Shown piece after piece: positions 6,693 to 6,828 of a stretch of 6,828 nucleotides of DNA; positions within the stretch are counted from its first letter, which is position 1, and the number at the start of each line of letters is the position of its first letter. Below the pieces are notes generated by a model. It did not search any database. It was given only the letters and a program-made list of their open reading frames with translations, and was not told the origin of the DNA. The translations under genes and the position numbers were made by a program. This DNA comes from CAMEON01 sp963609805 (GTDB lineage Bacteria > Bacillota > Clostridia > Oscillospirales > CAG-272), in assembly GCA_963609805.1 (NCBI GenBank), contig CAVDLN010000096.1, positions 1-6,828 on the forward strand. The letters are read 5' to 3'.

Positions 6693-6709
6693 CATGTTGC
6701 GGCCCGCAA
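6690..6709. repeat. two overlapping palindromes at the -35 region; possible operator
   Basis: CAACATGTTG (6690-6699) is a perfect 10-bp palindrome overlapping four bases of the -35 box. TTGCGG-C-CCGCAA (6697-6709) is a second inverted repeat sharing three bases with it. Their position suits a repressor that blocks RNA polymerase, but which protein would bind is not readable. TTGTCAA at 6686-6692 resembles one half of a Rex site, but the other half is poor. Confidence 0.35.
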
Positions 6710-6797
6710 ATCAAAATGCGGCGGGTCACATCGATCCCCCAATCACCGGCGAAAAACAGAATCTCCCGCCTATGCGGAATTATTTACAAATCAACCC

Positions 6798-6826
6798 TTG
6801 ATATTTCCTTCAAACAACGGTATAAT
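6798..6826 (+). promoter_or_regulatory. divergent sigma-A promoter reading out of the right edge
   Basis: TTGATA (6798-6803), a 17-base spacer and TATAAT (6821-6826) match the consensus at 11 of 12 positions, facing right. The gene it serves starts beyond the window. A small inverted repeat, ATCAA-CCC-TTGAT (6790-6802), overlaps the -35 box. The 6630-6828 gap holds no coding sequence I can support; it carries the tsaD leader, the two promoters and the palindromes. Confidence 0.8.
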
Positions 6827-6828
6827 AG

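Noticed and set aside
6630..6695. Longer tsaD beginning at the ATG at 6693-6695
   Set aside because: That ATG overlaps the upstream edge of the -35 box and the frame crosses the -10 box, so it would not be on the mRNA made from this promoter; the extra residues are unlike TsaD.

Overview
The window looks like chromosomal DNA from a strictly anaerobic, fairly GC-rich member of the Firmicutes (class Clostridia, possibly an Oscillospiraceae/Ruminococcaceae-type genome). This placement rests on three things: the Rex redox repressor, a DnaD-domain/DnaI-type helicase-loading pair, and an Rnf complex opening in the rnfC-rnfD order typical of clostridial rnfCDGEAB operons. Shine-Dalgarno sites of AAAGGAG type and consensus sigma-A promoters also fit. 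The genus cannot be fixed from the sequence alone.

All six genes lie on the minus strand, so they read from the right end of the window to the left: tsaD (tRNA t6A synthesis), rex (NADH-sensing repressor), a DnaB/DnaD-like primosome gene, a DnaI/DnaC-like helicase loader, rnfC, and rnfD. The gaps are 50, 67, 21, 66 and -4 bases, so one long transcript is plausible. A 10-bp hairpin at the end of rex is the only visible candidate for partial termination. rnfD is complete at the left edge, and a ribosome binding site for the next gene (presumably rnfG) lies at its end.

The right end (6630-6828) is a divergent promoter region. A perfect-consensus promoter (TTGACA, 17 bp, TATAAT) drives the minus-strand cluster. 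A second near-perfect promoter (TTGATA, 17 bp, TATAAT) points right and out of the window. Overlapping palindromes sit on and just upstream of the first -35 box.

Functionally the cluster joins three themes: tRNA modification, replication initiation and redox energy metabolism. Rex senses the NADH/NAD+ ratio, and Rnf interconverts reduced ferredoxin and NADH while pumping Na+ or H+, so their proximity suggests a redox feedback circuit. The helicase-loading pair in between may simply be a chromosomal neighbour or may be co-expressed. No mobile element, CRISPR array, tRNA, rRNA or clearly novel system is visible. The points worth a second look are the regulatory sites, the start-site choices and the gene juxtaposition.
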